Source: Variovorax sp. OK212 (GTDB taxonomy: Bacteria; Pseudomonadota; Gammaproteobacteria; Burkholderiales; Burkholderiaceae_C). Taken from it: 64,000 bases of DNA. This document shows, one piece after another, positions 23,081-31,010 of the stretch. Both the position numbers and the translations under genes were made by a program. Location of the stretch: NCBI RefSeq assembly GCF_900112425.1, contig NZ_FOLP01000007.1:186001-250000 (forward strand), in the 5' to 3' direction. Position 1 is the stretch's first letter. Each line of letters begins with the position of its first letter. Under the pieces are notes generated by a model. The model saw only the letters and a list, made by a program, of their open reading frames with translations. It was not told the origin of the DNA and searched no databases.

Positions 23081-24912
23081 GCGAACAACAAATCAAGGTG
23101 CCCGACATCGGCGACTTCGACGAAGTGGCAGTGATCGAGGTGCTGGTCAACGTCGGAGACACGGTCAAGGCCGAGCAGTCGCTGATCACGGTCGAATCGG
23201 ACAAGGCCTCGATGGAAATCCCGTCGTCGGCCGGCGGCGTGGTGAAGGCCATTGCCGTGAAGGTGGGCGACAACGTCAAGCAAGGCTCGGTGGTCCTGAC
23301 GCTCGAGGTGGACGGTGCCGCGGCATCCGCGCCCGCAGCGGCTGCACCGGCGCCTGCCGCCACGGCAGCCCCGGCACCGGCCACGCCGAAGGCCGCGCCT
23401 GCACCGGCCCCCGCTTCGGCGGCCGTGGCCGTGTCGAGCTACGGCGGCAAGGTCGACGTCGAATGCGACGTGATCGTGATCGGCGCGGGCCCCGGCGGCT
23501 ACTCGGCGGCGTTCCGCGCGGCCGACCTCGGCCTGAAGGTCGTGCTGATCGAGCGCTACGCCACCCTGGGCGGCGTGTGCCTGAACGTCGGCTGCATCCC
23601 GTCGAAGGCGCTGCTGCACGTGGCCTCCGTGATGGACGAGGTGAAGCATTTCGCCGACCTCGGCGTGAGCTTTGCCGCACCCACGGTCGACCGCGCCAAG
23701 CTGCTCGGCCACAAGAACAAGGTGGTGGGCAAGCTCACCGGCGGCCTCACGGCCATGGCCAAGATGCGCAAGGTGACGGTGCTGCGCGGCGTCGGCAACT
23801 TCGTGGATCCGTACCACGTCGAGGTGGAAGAAACCTCGGGCACCAGCTGGGACACCACGGGCAAGAAGCAGACCGTGAAGTTCCGCAACGCCATCATCGC
23901 GGCCGGCTCGCAGGCCGTGAGCCTGCCCTTCATGCCCAAGGATCCGCGCGTGGTCGACTCGACCGGCGCGCTGGAAATGGGCACCGACCCCAAGCGCATG
24001 CTGATCCTGGGCGGCGGCATCATCGGCCTCGAAATGGGCACGGTGTATTCCACGCTGGGCGCGCGCCTGGACGTGGTCGAGATGCTCGACGGCCTGATGC
24101 AGGGCGCCGACCGCGACCTGGTGAAGGTCTGGCAGAAGATGAACACGCCGCGCTTCGACAACATCATGCTGAAGACCAAGACGGTGGGCGCCGAGGCGAC
24201 CAAGGAAGGCATCAAGGTCACCTTCGAGGGCGAGAACGCGCCGAAGGAACCGCAGGTGTACGACCTGGTGCTGCAGGCCGTGGGCCGCAGCCCGAACGGC
24301 AAGAAGATCGGTGCCGAGAAGGCCGGCGTTGCCGTGACCGACCGCGGGTTCATCAACGTCGACATCCAGATGCGCACCAACGTGCCGCACATCTTCGCCA
24401 TCGGCGACATCGTGGGCCAGCCGATGCTGGCGCACAAGGCGGTGCACGAGGCGCACGTGGCGGCCGAAGTCATTGCCGGCGAGCAGAAGGGCGACAAGGA
24501 GCTGTCCACCGCCGCCTTCAACGCCCGCGTGATCCCCAGCGTCGCCTACACCGACCCCGAGGTGGCGTGGGTCGGCCTGACGGAAGACCAGGCCAAGGCC
24601 GAAGGCATCAAGGTCAAGAAGGGGCACTTCCCCTGGACGGCCTCGGGCCGCGCCATTGCCAACGGCCGCGACGAAGGCTTCACCAAGCTGCTGTTCGACG
24701 CCGAGACGCACCGCATCCTGGGCGGCGGCATCGTCGGCACGCATGCCGGCGACATGATCGGCGAGATCGCGCTGGCCATCGAGATGGGTGCGGACGAGAT
24801 CGACATCGGCAAGACCATCCACCCGCACCCGACGCTGGGCGAAAGCATCGGCATGGCGGCGGAAGTGGCGCACGGCACCTGCACCGACCTGCCGCCTGCG
24901 AAGAAGAGCTGA
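23077..24912 (+). CDS. lpdA: Dihydrolipoyl dehydrogenase (E3 of PDH) with N-terminal lipoyl domain
   Basis: This E3 reoxidises dihydrolipoyl groups with NAD. The 611-residue protein is longer than the usual 475 because of an N-terminal lipoyl domain (Lys43) and an alanine-proline linker. The flavoprotein part has VIGAGPGGYSAA, the redox pair Cys168/Cys173 (GGVCLNVGC), a second dinucleotide fold LILGGGIIGLEMG, and the C-terminal active-site HPHPTLGE. It overlaps the proteasome-like gene by four bases. Two hairpins and a terminator follow, ending the pdh operon. Confidence 0.97.
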   Translation: MSEQQIKVPDIGDFDEVAVIEVLVNVGDTVKAEQSLITVESDKASMEIPSSAGGVVKAIAVKVGDNVKQGSVVLTLEVDGAAASAPAAAAPAPAATAAPAPATPKAAPAPAPASAAVAVSSYGGKVDVECDVIVIGAGPGGYSAAFRAADLGLKVVLIERYATLGGVCLNVGCIPSKALLHVASVMDEVKHFADLGVSFAAPTVDRAKLLGHKNKVVGKLTGGLTAMAKMRKVTVLRGVGNFVDPYHVEVEETSGTSWDTTGKKQTVKFRNAIIAAGSQAVSLPFMPKDPRVVDSTGALEMGTDPKRMLILGGGIIGLEMGTVYSTLGARLDVVEMLDGLMQGADRDLVKVWQKMNTPRFDNIMLKTKTVGAEATKEGIKVTFEGENAPKEPQVYDLVLQAVGRSPNGKKIGAEKAGVAVTDRGFINVDIQMRTNVPHIFAIGDIVGQPMLAHKAVHEAHVAAEVIAGEQKGDKELSTAAFNARVIPSVAYTDPEVAWVGLTEDQAKAEGIKVKKGHFPWTASGRAIANGRDEGFTKLLFDAETHRILGGGIVGTHAGDMIGEIALAIEMGADEIDIGKTIHPHPTLGESIGMAAEVAHGTCTDLPPAKKS

Positions 24913-24923
24913 TAAGCAGAGGA

Positions 24924-24974
24924 GGGCGCTCGCCGAGCGCCCATGAAAAAATCCCGCCGAGGCGGGATTTTTTT
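24924..24974 (+). terminator. Terminator of the pdh operon
   Basis: A first hairpin, GGGCGCT (24924-24930) with AGCGCCC (24936-24942), is followed by a factor-independent terminator in which AAATCCCGCC and GGCGGGATTT pair around 24959 and seven T residues end at 24974. The A-tract before the stem makes it usable in both directions, which fits the convergent NlpC/P60 gene. Confidence 0.9.
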
Positions 24975-25004
24975 CGTTCCGGAGGGCGGTGCCCCCAAGA
25001 GGGA

Positions 25005-25589
25005 TCAGTTGCCGGTGACGGGCAGGTTGGCGACGGCCGCGGCCTTGACTTCGTCCGTCGGGCCGCCGAGCACGCGGCGGGCGCCGTCGAAGCGGCGTTG
25101 CCAGTAGCTGCCGTTCATGTCTTCCACGCGAACCTGGGCGCCGGTGCGGGGGGAGTGGATGAACTTGCCTTCGCCGACATAGATGCCGACATGGCTGAAG
25201 GCGCGGCGCATGGTGTTGAAGAACACGAGGTCGCCGGGCTTGAGCTGGCTGGCGTCGATCTTCTCGGTGGCGGCTGCCTGCTCTTCGGCGCGGCGGGGGA
25301 GCATGTGGCCGACCGTCTGGTTGTACATGGCGCGGACGAAGCCGCTGCAGTCGAAACCCGATTCGGCGGTGTTGCCGCCGCGGCGGTAAGGCACGCCGAG
25401 GAAGCCGATGGCCGTGACCACGAGGTCGGACGTGCGCTCGGTCACGGTCTGGCGAACTTGCTTGAGCTGCCCGATCAGGCCCTTGTCGGCCAGCAGGCGT
25501 GCCAACTCGTCATCGGTTTTTTCCTGTTGAGGGGCTGCATGGACAGCGACGGCAAATAGGAGGGACGCGGGTAGGACGAAAAAACGCAT
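25005..25589 (-). CDS. Secreted NlpC/P60 family peptidoglycan endopeptidase
   Basis: The 194-residue protein has a signal peptide (MRFFVLPASLLFAVAVHAA) and an NlpC/P60 domain that cuts peptide cross-links or stems in peptidoglycan. The catalytic residues are visible: Cys81 in GFDCSGFV, His133 in FSHVGIYVG and His145 in KFIHSP. PYRRGGNT just before the cysteine is typical. The only reasonable start is ATG 25589, which lies seven bases after a predicted -10 box, so the mRNA may be leaderless. Confidence 0.92.
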   Translation of the reverse strand: MRFFVLPASLLFAVAVHAAPQQEKTDDELARLLADKGLIGQLKQVRQTVTERTSDLVVTAIGFLGVPYRRGGNTAESGFDCSGFVRAMYNQTVGHMLPRRAEEQAAATEKIDASQLKPGDLVFFNTMRRAFSHVGIYVGEGKFIHSPRTGAQVRVEDMNGSYWQRRFDGARRVLGGPTDEVKAAAVANLPVTGN

Positions 25590-25625
25590 GCCGCGTAGGA
25601 TATTGATGACGCGCGGTTATGTCAA
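25590..25625 (-). promoter_or_regulatory. Strong sigma-70 promoter of the NlpC/P60 gene, predicted leaderless
   Basis: On the minus strand a perfect TTGACA (25625-25620) is followed, after exactly 17 bases, by TATCCT (25602-25597). Seven bases later comes the ATG (25589). Transcription would begin at or within a base or two of the start codon, leaving no room for a ribosome binding site. Confidence 0.7.
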
Positions 25626-25717
25626 TTTAAAAAGAATTAGCAAATGTCTTTGTAAGTCATTGATTTACATCGAGATTTTCGATTCGGCCGAAGAAAAAAT
25701 GTAACGGCGAACGTTTA

Positions 25718-25745
25718 TTGACCATAAGTGGTTGACCGTCAGTGA
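25718..25745 (+). repeat. Two adjacent 14-bp direct repeats upstream of the sugar dehydrogenase
   Basis: TTGACCATAAGTGG (25718-25731) and TTGACCGTCAGTGA (25732-25745) abut and agree at 11 of 14 positions. They lie about 90 bp before the ATG at 25831 in an AT-rich region. Each begins with a -35-like TTGACC but neither has a good -10 at 17 bp. They may be a tandem activator site. Confidence 0.5.
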
Positions 25746-25830
25746 GCCTTTGGCGCGCGGGTGGATTGGTGGCGAAACGGATCCGGGTCGTTATCTTTCG
25801 TCAAGATCGCGTCAACTCTCCGGAAAAGCC

Positions 25831-26961
25831 ATGAACTTTCGAAAACAACCGCTTCTCAACTGTCTCGGCGCACTTTTTACGCTCTTGGGAACCGGTTTCG
25901 GCAACGTTGCGCTGGCCCAGCTGGTGCCGCAGACGGTGGCGTCGGGTCTTCAGAACCCGTGGGGCGTCAGCTTCTTGCCGGATGGGCGCTTCGTGGTCAC
26001 CGAGAAGCCGGGCCGGTTGCGCCTGGTCGACGCGAGCGGCAAGGTGGGCGCGCCCATCGCGGGCCTGCCGGCCGTTGCGGCCAGCGGGCAGGGCGGCCTG
26101 CTCGACGTGCTGGCCGACTCGGGGTTCGAAAAAAACCGCACGCTCTACTTCTGCTTTTCCGAGCCAGCCGCCAGCGGCGCGGCCAACAGCACGGCGCTGG
26201 CGCGGGCCAACCTGTCGGCGGACGGCACGAAGCTCGAGGCGCTCAAGATCATCTTCAGCCAGCAGCCCAAGGTGGCGAGCAGCGCGCATTTCGGCTGCCG
26301 CATCGTCGAGGCGCGCGACGGCACCTTGTTCCTCACGCTGGGCGACCGCTTCAGCCGCAAGGAAGACGCGCAGAAGCTGGACAACCACCTGGGCAAGGTG
26401 ATCCGCATCGCCAAGGACGGCACGGTGCCCAAGGACAACCCCTTCGTCGGCAAGGCGGGCGCGCTGCCCGAGATCTGGAGCTACGGCCACCGCAACGCGC
26501 AGGGCGCCACGCTCGCGCCCGATGGCCGCTTCTGGATGCACGAGCACGGGCCGCAAGGCGGCGATGAAATCAACATGCCGCTGGCCGGCCGCAACCATGG
26601 CTGGCCCGTCATCACCTACGGCGAGAACTATGGCGGCGGGAAGATCGGCGACGGCATCACCACCAAGGACGGCATGGAGCAGCCGCTGCACTACTGGGTG
26701 CCGTCGATCGCGCCGTCGGGCATGGCCTTCCTGACCAGCGACCGCTACGGCGCGGCGTGGAAGGGCAACCTGTTCGTCGGCTCGCTCAAGTTCGGCTACC
26801 TCGACCGCATCGAGCTGAAAGACGGCAAGGTCGTGGCCGAGCACAAGCTGCTGGCCGACGGCCGCGCGCGCATCCGCGACGTGAAGCAGGGGCCCGACGG
26901 GCTGCTCTACGTGCTGACCGACGAGGGCGATGGCAAGCTGCTGCGCCTGAAGCCGAACTGA
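25831..26961 (+). CDS. Periplasmic PQQ-dependent sugar dehydrogenase (Asd/YliI-like)
   Basis: The protein is a beta-propeller dehydrogenase of the soluble glucose/aldose dehydrogenase family, likely oxidising sugars with PQQ in the periplasm. From ATG 25831 it has 376 residues and a signal peptide ending GNVALAQ. Family motifs include NPWGVSFLPDGRFVVTEKPGRL, LGDRFSRKEDAQ, WSYGHRNAQG (active-site histidine region), HEHGPQGGDEIN and NHGWPVITYGENY. GGAAAAG precedes this start; a longer in-frame start at 25732 would hide the signal peptide. No PQQ synthesis genes are in the window. Confidence 0.88.
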   Translation: MNFRKQPLLNCLGALFTLLGTGFGNVALAQLVPQTVASGLQNPWGVSFLPDGRFVVTEKPGRLRLVDASGKVGAPIAGLPAVAASGQGGLLDVLADSGFEKNRTLYFCFSEPAASGAANSTALARANLSADGTKLEALKIIFSQQPKVASSAHFGCRIVEARDGTLFLTLGDRFSRKEDAQKLDNHLGKVIRIAKDGTVPKDNPFVGKAGALPEIWSYGHRNAQGATLAPDGRFWMHEHGPQGGDEINMPLAGRNHGWPVITYGENYGGGKIGDGITTKDGMEQPLHYWVPSIAPSGMAFLTSDRYGAAWKGNLFVGSLKFGYLDRIELKDGKVVAEHKLLADGRARIRDVKQGPDGLLYVLTDEGDGKLLRLKPN

Positions 26962-26993
26962 TCTGGGTCCGCTTCAACCCGTCTCAGCCCGTT

Positions 26994-27803
26994 TCAGCCC
27001 GGGGTCGCCGGGCAAGTGGGCAGCGGCAGCGTCGGCAGCATGCGCAGCCACAGGCGCGTCCACTCGGGCCAGTCGTGGCCGCCTTCGGTCGTGAAGACGC
27101 GTTCGGCCGGCAAGGCCGCGGCCAGCAGGCGATGGCTGAACGCGAAGCGGTCGTCCACGCCGTAGCCCAGGTACAGCGGCGGCCGCGCGGCCGCCGTCTG
27201 CGTGAAGCCCACGTAGCCGCGCAGCCATTGCCAGAGCTGGGTTTCGTTCGGCGTGCGCGGGTTGCTGCCGGGCGGGTCTTCCAGCGGCCCGGTCCATCTG
27301 GCGAGCCCGCCCGCATTGGCGATGTCGGTGCTGAGCACGCGCTCGCCGAGGTACGGCGCGATCGTCACCACGCCGGCCAGCTCGCCGGGATGCGTTTGCG
27401 CATACAGCAGGCTGCCGAAGCCGCCGACGGAAATGCCGACCAGCCAGATGTGGCGGTAGCCGTGGCTGCGCGCCGGGGCGACCACGTCGGCGCTCAGGCG
27501 TTCGAGGATGGTCTTGTCGTTGTAGTAGCCGAGGTGCGCGTCGACCAGCATCACGTCGGCCGCGACGCGGTTGTCCTGCACCGCGCGCACGAAGCCCTCG
27601 CGCTCGAACTCGCCGGGCGCCGAGTACGCGCCGGGCAGCATCACCAGCAGCGTGTCGGCATTGCGCGTGCATCTGCTTTTCTCGAGCGAGGTCGCCAGCG
27701 GTGCCGTGGTCTTGCGCACGCCGCCGCACGCGGCGACGAGGAGCGCGGCGGCGCCCACGCCCAGCGCCGCCAGGCACACCCGTTTCGAGAAGAAGAGCTT
27801 CAT
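26994..27803 (-). CDS. Alpha/beta hydrolase lipoprotein
   Basis: The 269-residue protein has a lipoprotein signal with lipobox LVAAC (Cys26) and an alpha/beta hydrolase fold. GISVGG holds the nucleophile Ser125, GVDDRFAFS probably the acid, and GGHDWPEW the histidine. It is probably a membrane-anchored esterase or related hydrolase; the substrate is unknown. It starts ten bases after the HpaB-family gene, on the same strand, so the two may share a transcript controlled by the divergent TetR regulator. Confidence 0.8.
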   Translation of the reverse strand: MKLFFSKRVCLAALGVGAAALLVAACGGVRKTTAPLATSLEKSRCTRNADTLLVMLPGAYSAPGEFEREGFVRAVQDNRVAADVMLVDAHLGYYNDKTILERLSADVVAPARSHGYRHIWLVGISVGGFGSLLYAQTHPGELAGVVTIAPYLGERVLSTDIANAGGLARWTGPLEDPPGSNPRTPNETQLWQWLRGYVGFTQTAAARPPLYLGYGVDDRFAFSHRLLAAALPAERVFTTEGGHDWPEWTRLWLRMLPTLPLPTCPATPG

Positions 27804-27813
27804 GTGCCGCAGT

Positions 27814-29445
27814 CTAGGTGCGCCGCGTCGCCGGCAGGTCGACCATCACGGGCTGGCCCGGCGTGGTGCAGCCCGTGTCGCAGCACTTGCCGGGCTGGCG
27901 GTTGCGGGTGATGGCGCGGCCCGGGTCGTGCGGCGCGGCGGCGGGCGAGCCGTCAGACCCAATGCCGCGTTCGAGGATGCGCTCGACCAGCTCCACCTTC
28001 GAGCCGACCGGGTAGTTGCGCCAGATTTCCTGCTTCATGGCCGCGGGCGAGCCGCCGCCGTGCAGGCTGATCACGCTGTACCAGCCGCCCTGGTAGCCGG
28101 CCGTCAGGTCCTCGATGAAGCGGGCCGTCTCGATGCGCTGTTCGTACGGAATGGCCGGGTTGGCGCGCAGCACGTCCGACAGGCGCGCGGCGGTCTCGGG
28201 GTTGTGGTCTTCGTCGGGGCCGGGCAGGGTGACGATGAGGCCGCCGCTCACGTAGTGCGCGATGCGGTGCATGTCGTAGATCTTGGTGGCCAGCAGCAGC
28301 TTGCCGATGTTGCTGAACACGGGGTCGGGCATGAAGATGCCGCAGTGTTCATCGGCCTTGCCGTACACGCTGGCCGCCACGCCGCAGGCGAAGAAGCTTT
28401 CGGTGATGGTGATGAGCTCGACCATCTGCTCGCGCAGGTGGCTTTCCTTGCCGGGGTCGAAGCCGTTGGCCTCGCACATCAATGCGCCAGCGCCGATCAG
28501 CAAATCACCGAAGCCGGCGCGCGCGCCGATGCAGCTGTGGCGGTGGTGCGTGGCGTAGCTGTAGGTCAGGTGGCCGGAGTGCTCCCAGGTGCCGTTGTCG
28601 CCGGCGTAGAACACGCGCTCCCACGGCACGAACACCTTGTCGAACATGCACACGCCGGTGCTCTGGCCGTACTTGCGGCTGAACAGCGCGTCGCCGTGTT
28701 CGAGCTTTTCGCCGGGCCGGCCCGCCGGGCGCGCGACGATGGTGAGGCCCGGCGCGTCCAGCGGCACGGCGCAGCACACGGCGAAGTCGGCGTCTTCCTT
28801 GCCCATGTTGCGGCAGGGCATGACCAGCAGCTCGTGCACGTAGGGCGCGCCGGTCACGATCGCCTTGGTGCCCGAGATGACGATGCCGCGCGCGTTGCGC
28901 TCCACCACGTGCAGGTAGCTGTCGATGTTGGCCTGCTCGTGCGGGCGCCGGCTGCGGTCGCCCTTGGCGTCGGTCATGGCCACGCCGAGCGTCAGGTCCT
29001 GGTCCTGCACGCGGTGCAGGTACTCGTGGAAGCGCGCGGTGTGCTCGGTGCTGCCGCGCGCGTCGTCGATGCGCGCCGACACCTGGCCGATGGCGTTGAG
29101 CGCGTCGTGCGTCAGGTAGCGCTGGGCGCAGCCGGTTTCCTGGCACACCAGCCGCACGGCCTCGAGCTTGTTGAGCAGGTCGCCCGCGCCGGTGTTGAGG
29201 TGCGACAGCCGGTTCACCCGCTTGCCGCTGGTGTGCTGCACCGCGGTCATGAGCGGCTCGTATTCCTTCTTCAGCGCGTGGTCGTAGGTGAGCGCGATGG
29301 CATTGATGCCGGGCTGGAACGCGGGCTCGTCGGCCACGCTGTCGACGCGGCGGCCGTCCACGAACACCGTGGGGCGGTAGCGGCGCAGGGATTCGCGGTA
29401 ATCGGCGCCAGACATGAGGGCTGCGGCGGGCAGTGGGGCATTCAT
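27814..29445 (-). CDS. HpaB-family flavoprotein (4-hydroxyphenylacetate 3-hydroxylase / 4-hydroxybutyryl-CoA dehydratase superfamily)
   Basis: The 543-residue protein belongs to the HpaB superfamily: YRESLRRYRPTVFVDG at the start, AMTDAKGDRSRRP, and SGGLIVTLPGPDED. Along its length it resembles 4-hydroxybutyryl-CoA dehydratase more than classical HpaB. Of that enzyme's four cluster ligands, it keeps equivalents of the first cysteine (Cys106) and the histidine (His301), but has Tyr110 and Ala308 at the other two. It is therefore more likely an FADH2-dependent hydroxylase, or an altered dehydratase. The last about 45 residues (with GKCCDTGC) are an unusual tail. A TetR gene is divergent. Confidence 0.75.
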   Translation of the reverse strand: MNAPLPAAALMSGADYRESLRRYRPTVFVDGRRVDSVADEPAFQPGINAIALTYDHALKKEYEPLMTAVQHTSGKRVNRLSHLNTGAGDLLNKLEAVRLVCQETGCAQRYLTHDALNAIGQVSARIDDARGSTEHTARFHEYLHRVQDQDLTLGVAMTDAKGDRSRRPHEQANIDSYLHVVERNARGIVISGTKAIVTGAPYVHELLVMPCRNMGKEDADFAVCCAVPLDAPGLTIVARPAGRPGEKLEHGDALFSRKYGQSTGVCMFDKVFVPWERVFYAGDNGTWEHSGHLTYSYATHHRHSCIGARAGFGDLLIGAGALMCEANGFDPGKESHLREQMVELITITESFFACGVAASVYGKADEHCGIFMPDPVFSNIGKLLLATKIYDMHRIAHYVSGGLIVTLPGPDEDHNPETAARLSDVLRANPAIPYEQRIETARFIEDLTAGYQGGWYSVISLHGGGSPAAMKQEIWRNYPVGSKVELVERILERGIGSDGSPAAAPHDPGRAITRNRQPGKCCDTGCTTPGQPVMVDLPATRRT

Positions 29446-29476
29446 CGGGCTGTCTCCGTGGGTGTTTTGTGCTGGA

Positions 29477-29516
29477 ATTTAAACACTGTTCAATTTTTAG
29501 ATCAATGATCAAAAAA
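29477..29516. promoter_or_regulatory. Promoter and palindromic operator between the HpaB-family and tetR genes
   Basis: A near-perfect 23-bp palindrome lies at 29494-29516: arms TTTTTAGATCA and TGATCAAAAAA around a central A, with one mismatched pair. The minus-strand promoter of the HpaB-family gene overlaps it: TTGATC (29505-29500), 17 bases, TTAAAT (29482-29477). A repressor bound here would cover the -35 box. The divergent TetR protein is the obvious candidate. Confidence 0.65.
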
Positions 29517-29541
29517 ATGCATCGACGATCAATTCGAGGGC

Positions 29542-29547
29542 TATAGT
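29542..29547 (+). promoter_or_regulatory. Candidate -10 box of tetR
   Basis: TATAGT ends seven bases before the ATG at 29555, so a transcript from it would be nearly leaderless. No good -35 is found at 16-18 bp (the region reads GCATCG), so this needs mapping of the transcript start. Confidence 0.35.
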
Positions 29548-29554
29548 GCCGCCC

Positions 29555-30205
29555 ATGCAAGCCAATCTCCAGCGCCGCCAGGCGCTCACCGACGCCCGTC
29601 GCGCGCTCGTGCTCGACGCCGCGCGCGCGGTCTTCCTGGAGGCCGGCATCGAGGGCGCGAGCATTCGCGAGATCGCCCGCAAGGCCGGCTACACGCCGGG
29701 CGCCATCTATTCGTACTTCGAGAGCAAGGAGGCGATCTACGCGGCCTTGCTCGACGAATCCATCCAGCGGCTGCAGGCCGCGGTGACCGACGCACCGGTG
29801 TTCGACGGCCACCCCGAGCGCACGCTCGCCGCCAAGGCGCAGGCATGGTTCGACTTCTATGCCGCGAACCCGCGCGAGCTCGACCTGGGCTTCTACCTGG
29901 TGCAAGGGATGCGCCCGCGCGGCCTGACCAGCGAGCTCGACAACGAACTCAACGACCACCTGCGCCAGGCGCTACGCCCCTGCGAAGACGCGCTGCAGGC
30001 CATGGGGCTCGACGCCGACGGCGCTCTGCAGGAGAACACCTCGCTGTTCGCGCACGGCGTGGGCCTGCTGCTGATGCAGCACACCGGGCGCATCCGCATG
30101 TTCAGGCAGTCGGCCGACGCGCTGTTCAAGACCTACGTGGCGCAACTCGTTCAGCGCGTTGCGGCCCATGCGGGCCAACTCGGTCTTTTCGGTGGTACGG
30201 TTTAG
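29555..30205 (+). CDS. TetR family transcriptional regulator
   Basis: The 216-residue protein has an N-terminal TetR helix-turn-helix: RRALVLDAARAVFLEAGIEG, then ASIREIARKAGYTPGAIYSYF with ESKEAIY. The C-terminal half is a ligand-binding domain without a recognisable specificity. ATG 29555 is chosen; a GTG at 29546 in frame would add three residues. It is divergent from the HpaB-family gene and probably represses it and itself through the palindrome at 29494-29516. The ligand may be an aromatic compound or CoA ester, by inference. Confidence 0.88.
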   Translation: MQANLQRRQALTDARRALVLDAARAVFLEAGIEGASIREIARKAGYTPGAIYSYFESKEAIYAALLDESIQRLQAAVTDAPVFDGHPERTLAAKAQAWFDFYAANPRELDLGFYLVQGMRPRGLTSELDNELNDHLRQALRPCEDALQAMGLDADGALQENTSLFAHGVGLLLMQHTGRIRMFRQSADALFKTYVAQLVQRVAAHAGQLGLFGGTV

Positions 30206-30239
30206 CCCAATCCAAACCTCCAGAAGAAAGAAACTGTTC

Positions 30240-30845
30240 ATGCTGCTCGACGCCTCGCAATCCCAACTCGTGCTGGTCGACTACCAGGCCCGCCTGATGC
30301 CGGCCATCTTCGAGAACGAGGCCGTGGCAGCGAACGCGGTGCGCCTCGGCAAGATGGCGGCAATGGTCGACGTGCCCGTCTGGGGCACCGAACAGAACCC
30401 GTCCAAGCTCGGCGAGAACCTGCCCGACATTCGTGCGCTGTGCCGCAAGACGCTCGCGAAGATGCATTTCAGCGGCGTGGAAGAGGGGCTCGGCGAATGG
30501 CTGCGCGCACCGGCCAAGGCCGCGCCGCAAGGCAACGCCCGCAGCCTGCCCAAGCACCTGCAGAAGCCCCAGGCCGCGGCCGAAGAGCGCAACACCATCG
30601 TCATTGCCGGCTGCGAAGCGCATGTCTGCCTGATGCAGACGGCGCTCGACCTGCTGGAAGACGAGTTCGACGTCTGGGTGGTCACCGATGCCTGCAGCTC
30701 GCGCACCGAGCGCAACCGCGACGCCGCCTTCGACCGCCTGGCGGGTGCCGGCGCCGAACTCGTGACGACCGAGATGGTCGGTTTCGAGTGGCTGCGCACC
30801 GCGGAGCACCCGGCCTTCCGTGACTTGCAAACGCTGATTCGCTGA
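30240..30845 (+). CDS. Isochorismatase family hydrolase
   Basis: The 201-residue protein has the cysteine hydrolase fold of the isochorismatase family. The triad is visible: Asp14 in LVLVDYQ, Lys74 in LAKMHFSG and Cys130 in IAGCEAHVCL. An insertion of about 30 residues rich in proline and lysine lies between the lysine and the cysteine regions. The substrate is not predictable; members hydrolyse amides or vinyl ethers. It begins 35 bases after tetR on the same strand, with GAAGAAAG as a possible ribosome binding site. Confidence 0.8.
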   Translation: MLLDASQSQLVLVDYQARLMPAIFENEAVAANAVRLGKMAAMVDVPVWGTEQNPSKLGENLPDIRALCRKTLAKMHFSGVEEGLGEWLRAPAKAAPQGNARSLPKHLQKPQAAAEERNTIVIAGCEAHVCLMQTALDLLEDEFDVWVVTDACSSRTERNRDAAFDRLAGAGAELVTTEMVGFEWLRTAEHPAFRDLQTLIR

Positions 30846-30945
30846 GCCGGCAGCGGCGCTGCGTGGCGCCGGGATGAAGCTGGATGAAGCTGGGATGGGC
30901 TGGCCCGGGTTGTCCCGGTCGTCAGCTTCCTGCAAGATCGATCTC

Positions 30946-30955
30946 CATAATTATG
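30946..30955. promoter_or_regulatory. Palindrome CATAATTATG upstream of prpE
   Basis: This perfect 10-bp palindrome contains a -10-like CATAAT (30946-30951) and lies about 60 bp before the prpE start, inside the only AT-rich part of the gap. No strong -35 is seen at 17 bp. Further upstream there is a GATGAAGCTG direct repeat (about 30872-30891) and a CGGCGC/GCGCCG hairpin. Confidence 0.35.
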
Positions 30956-31010
30956 AATTCAGTTTTGGCGATGCCGCCGGAACCGAATACATCACAGGAG
31001 ACAAGCCCAG

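Noticed and set aside
22487..24912. The second dihydrolipoyl dehydrogenase (37477-38904) as a redundant recent duplicate of lpdA
   Set aside because: The two E3 proteins differ in architecture and sequence and each sits in its own dehydrogenase operon, so they are distinct paralogues.
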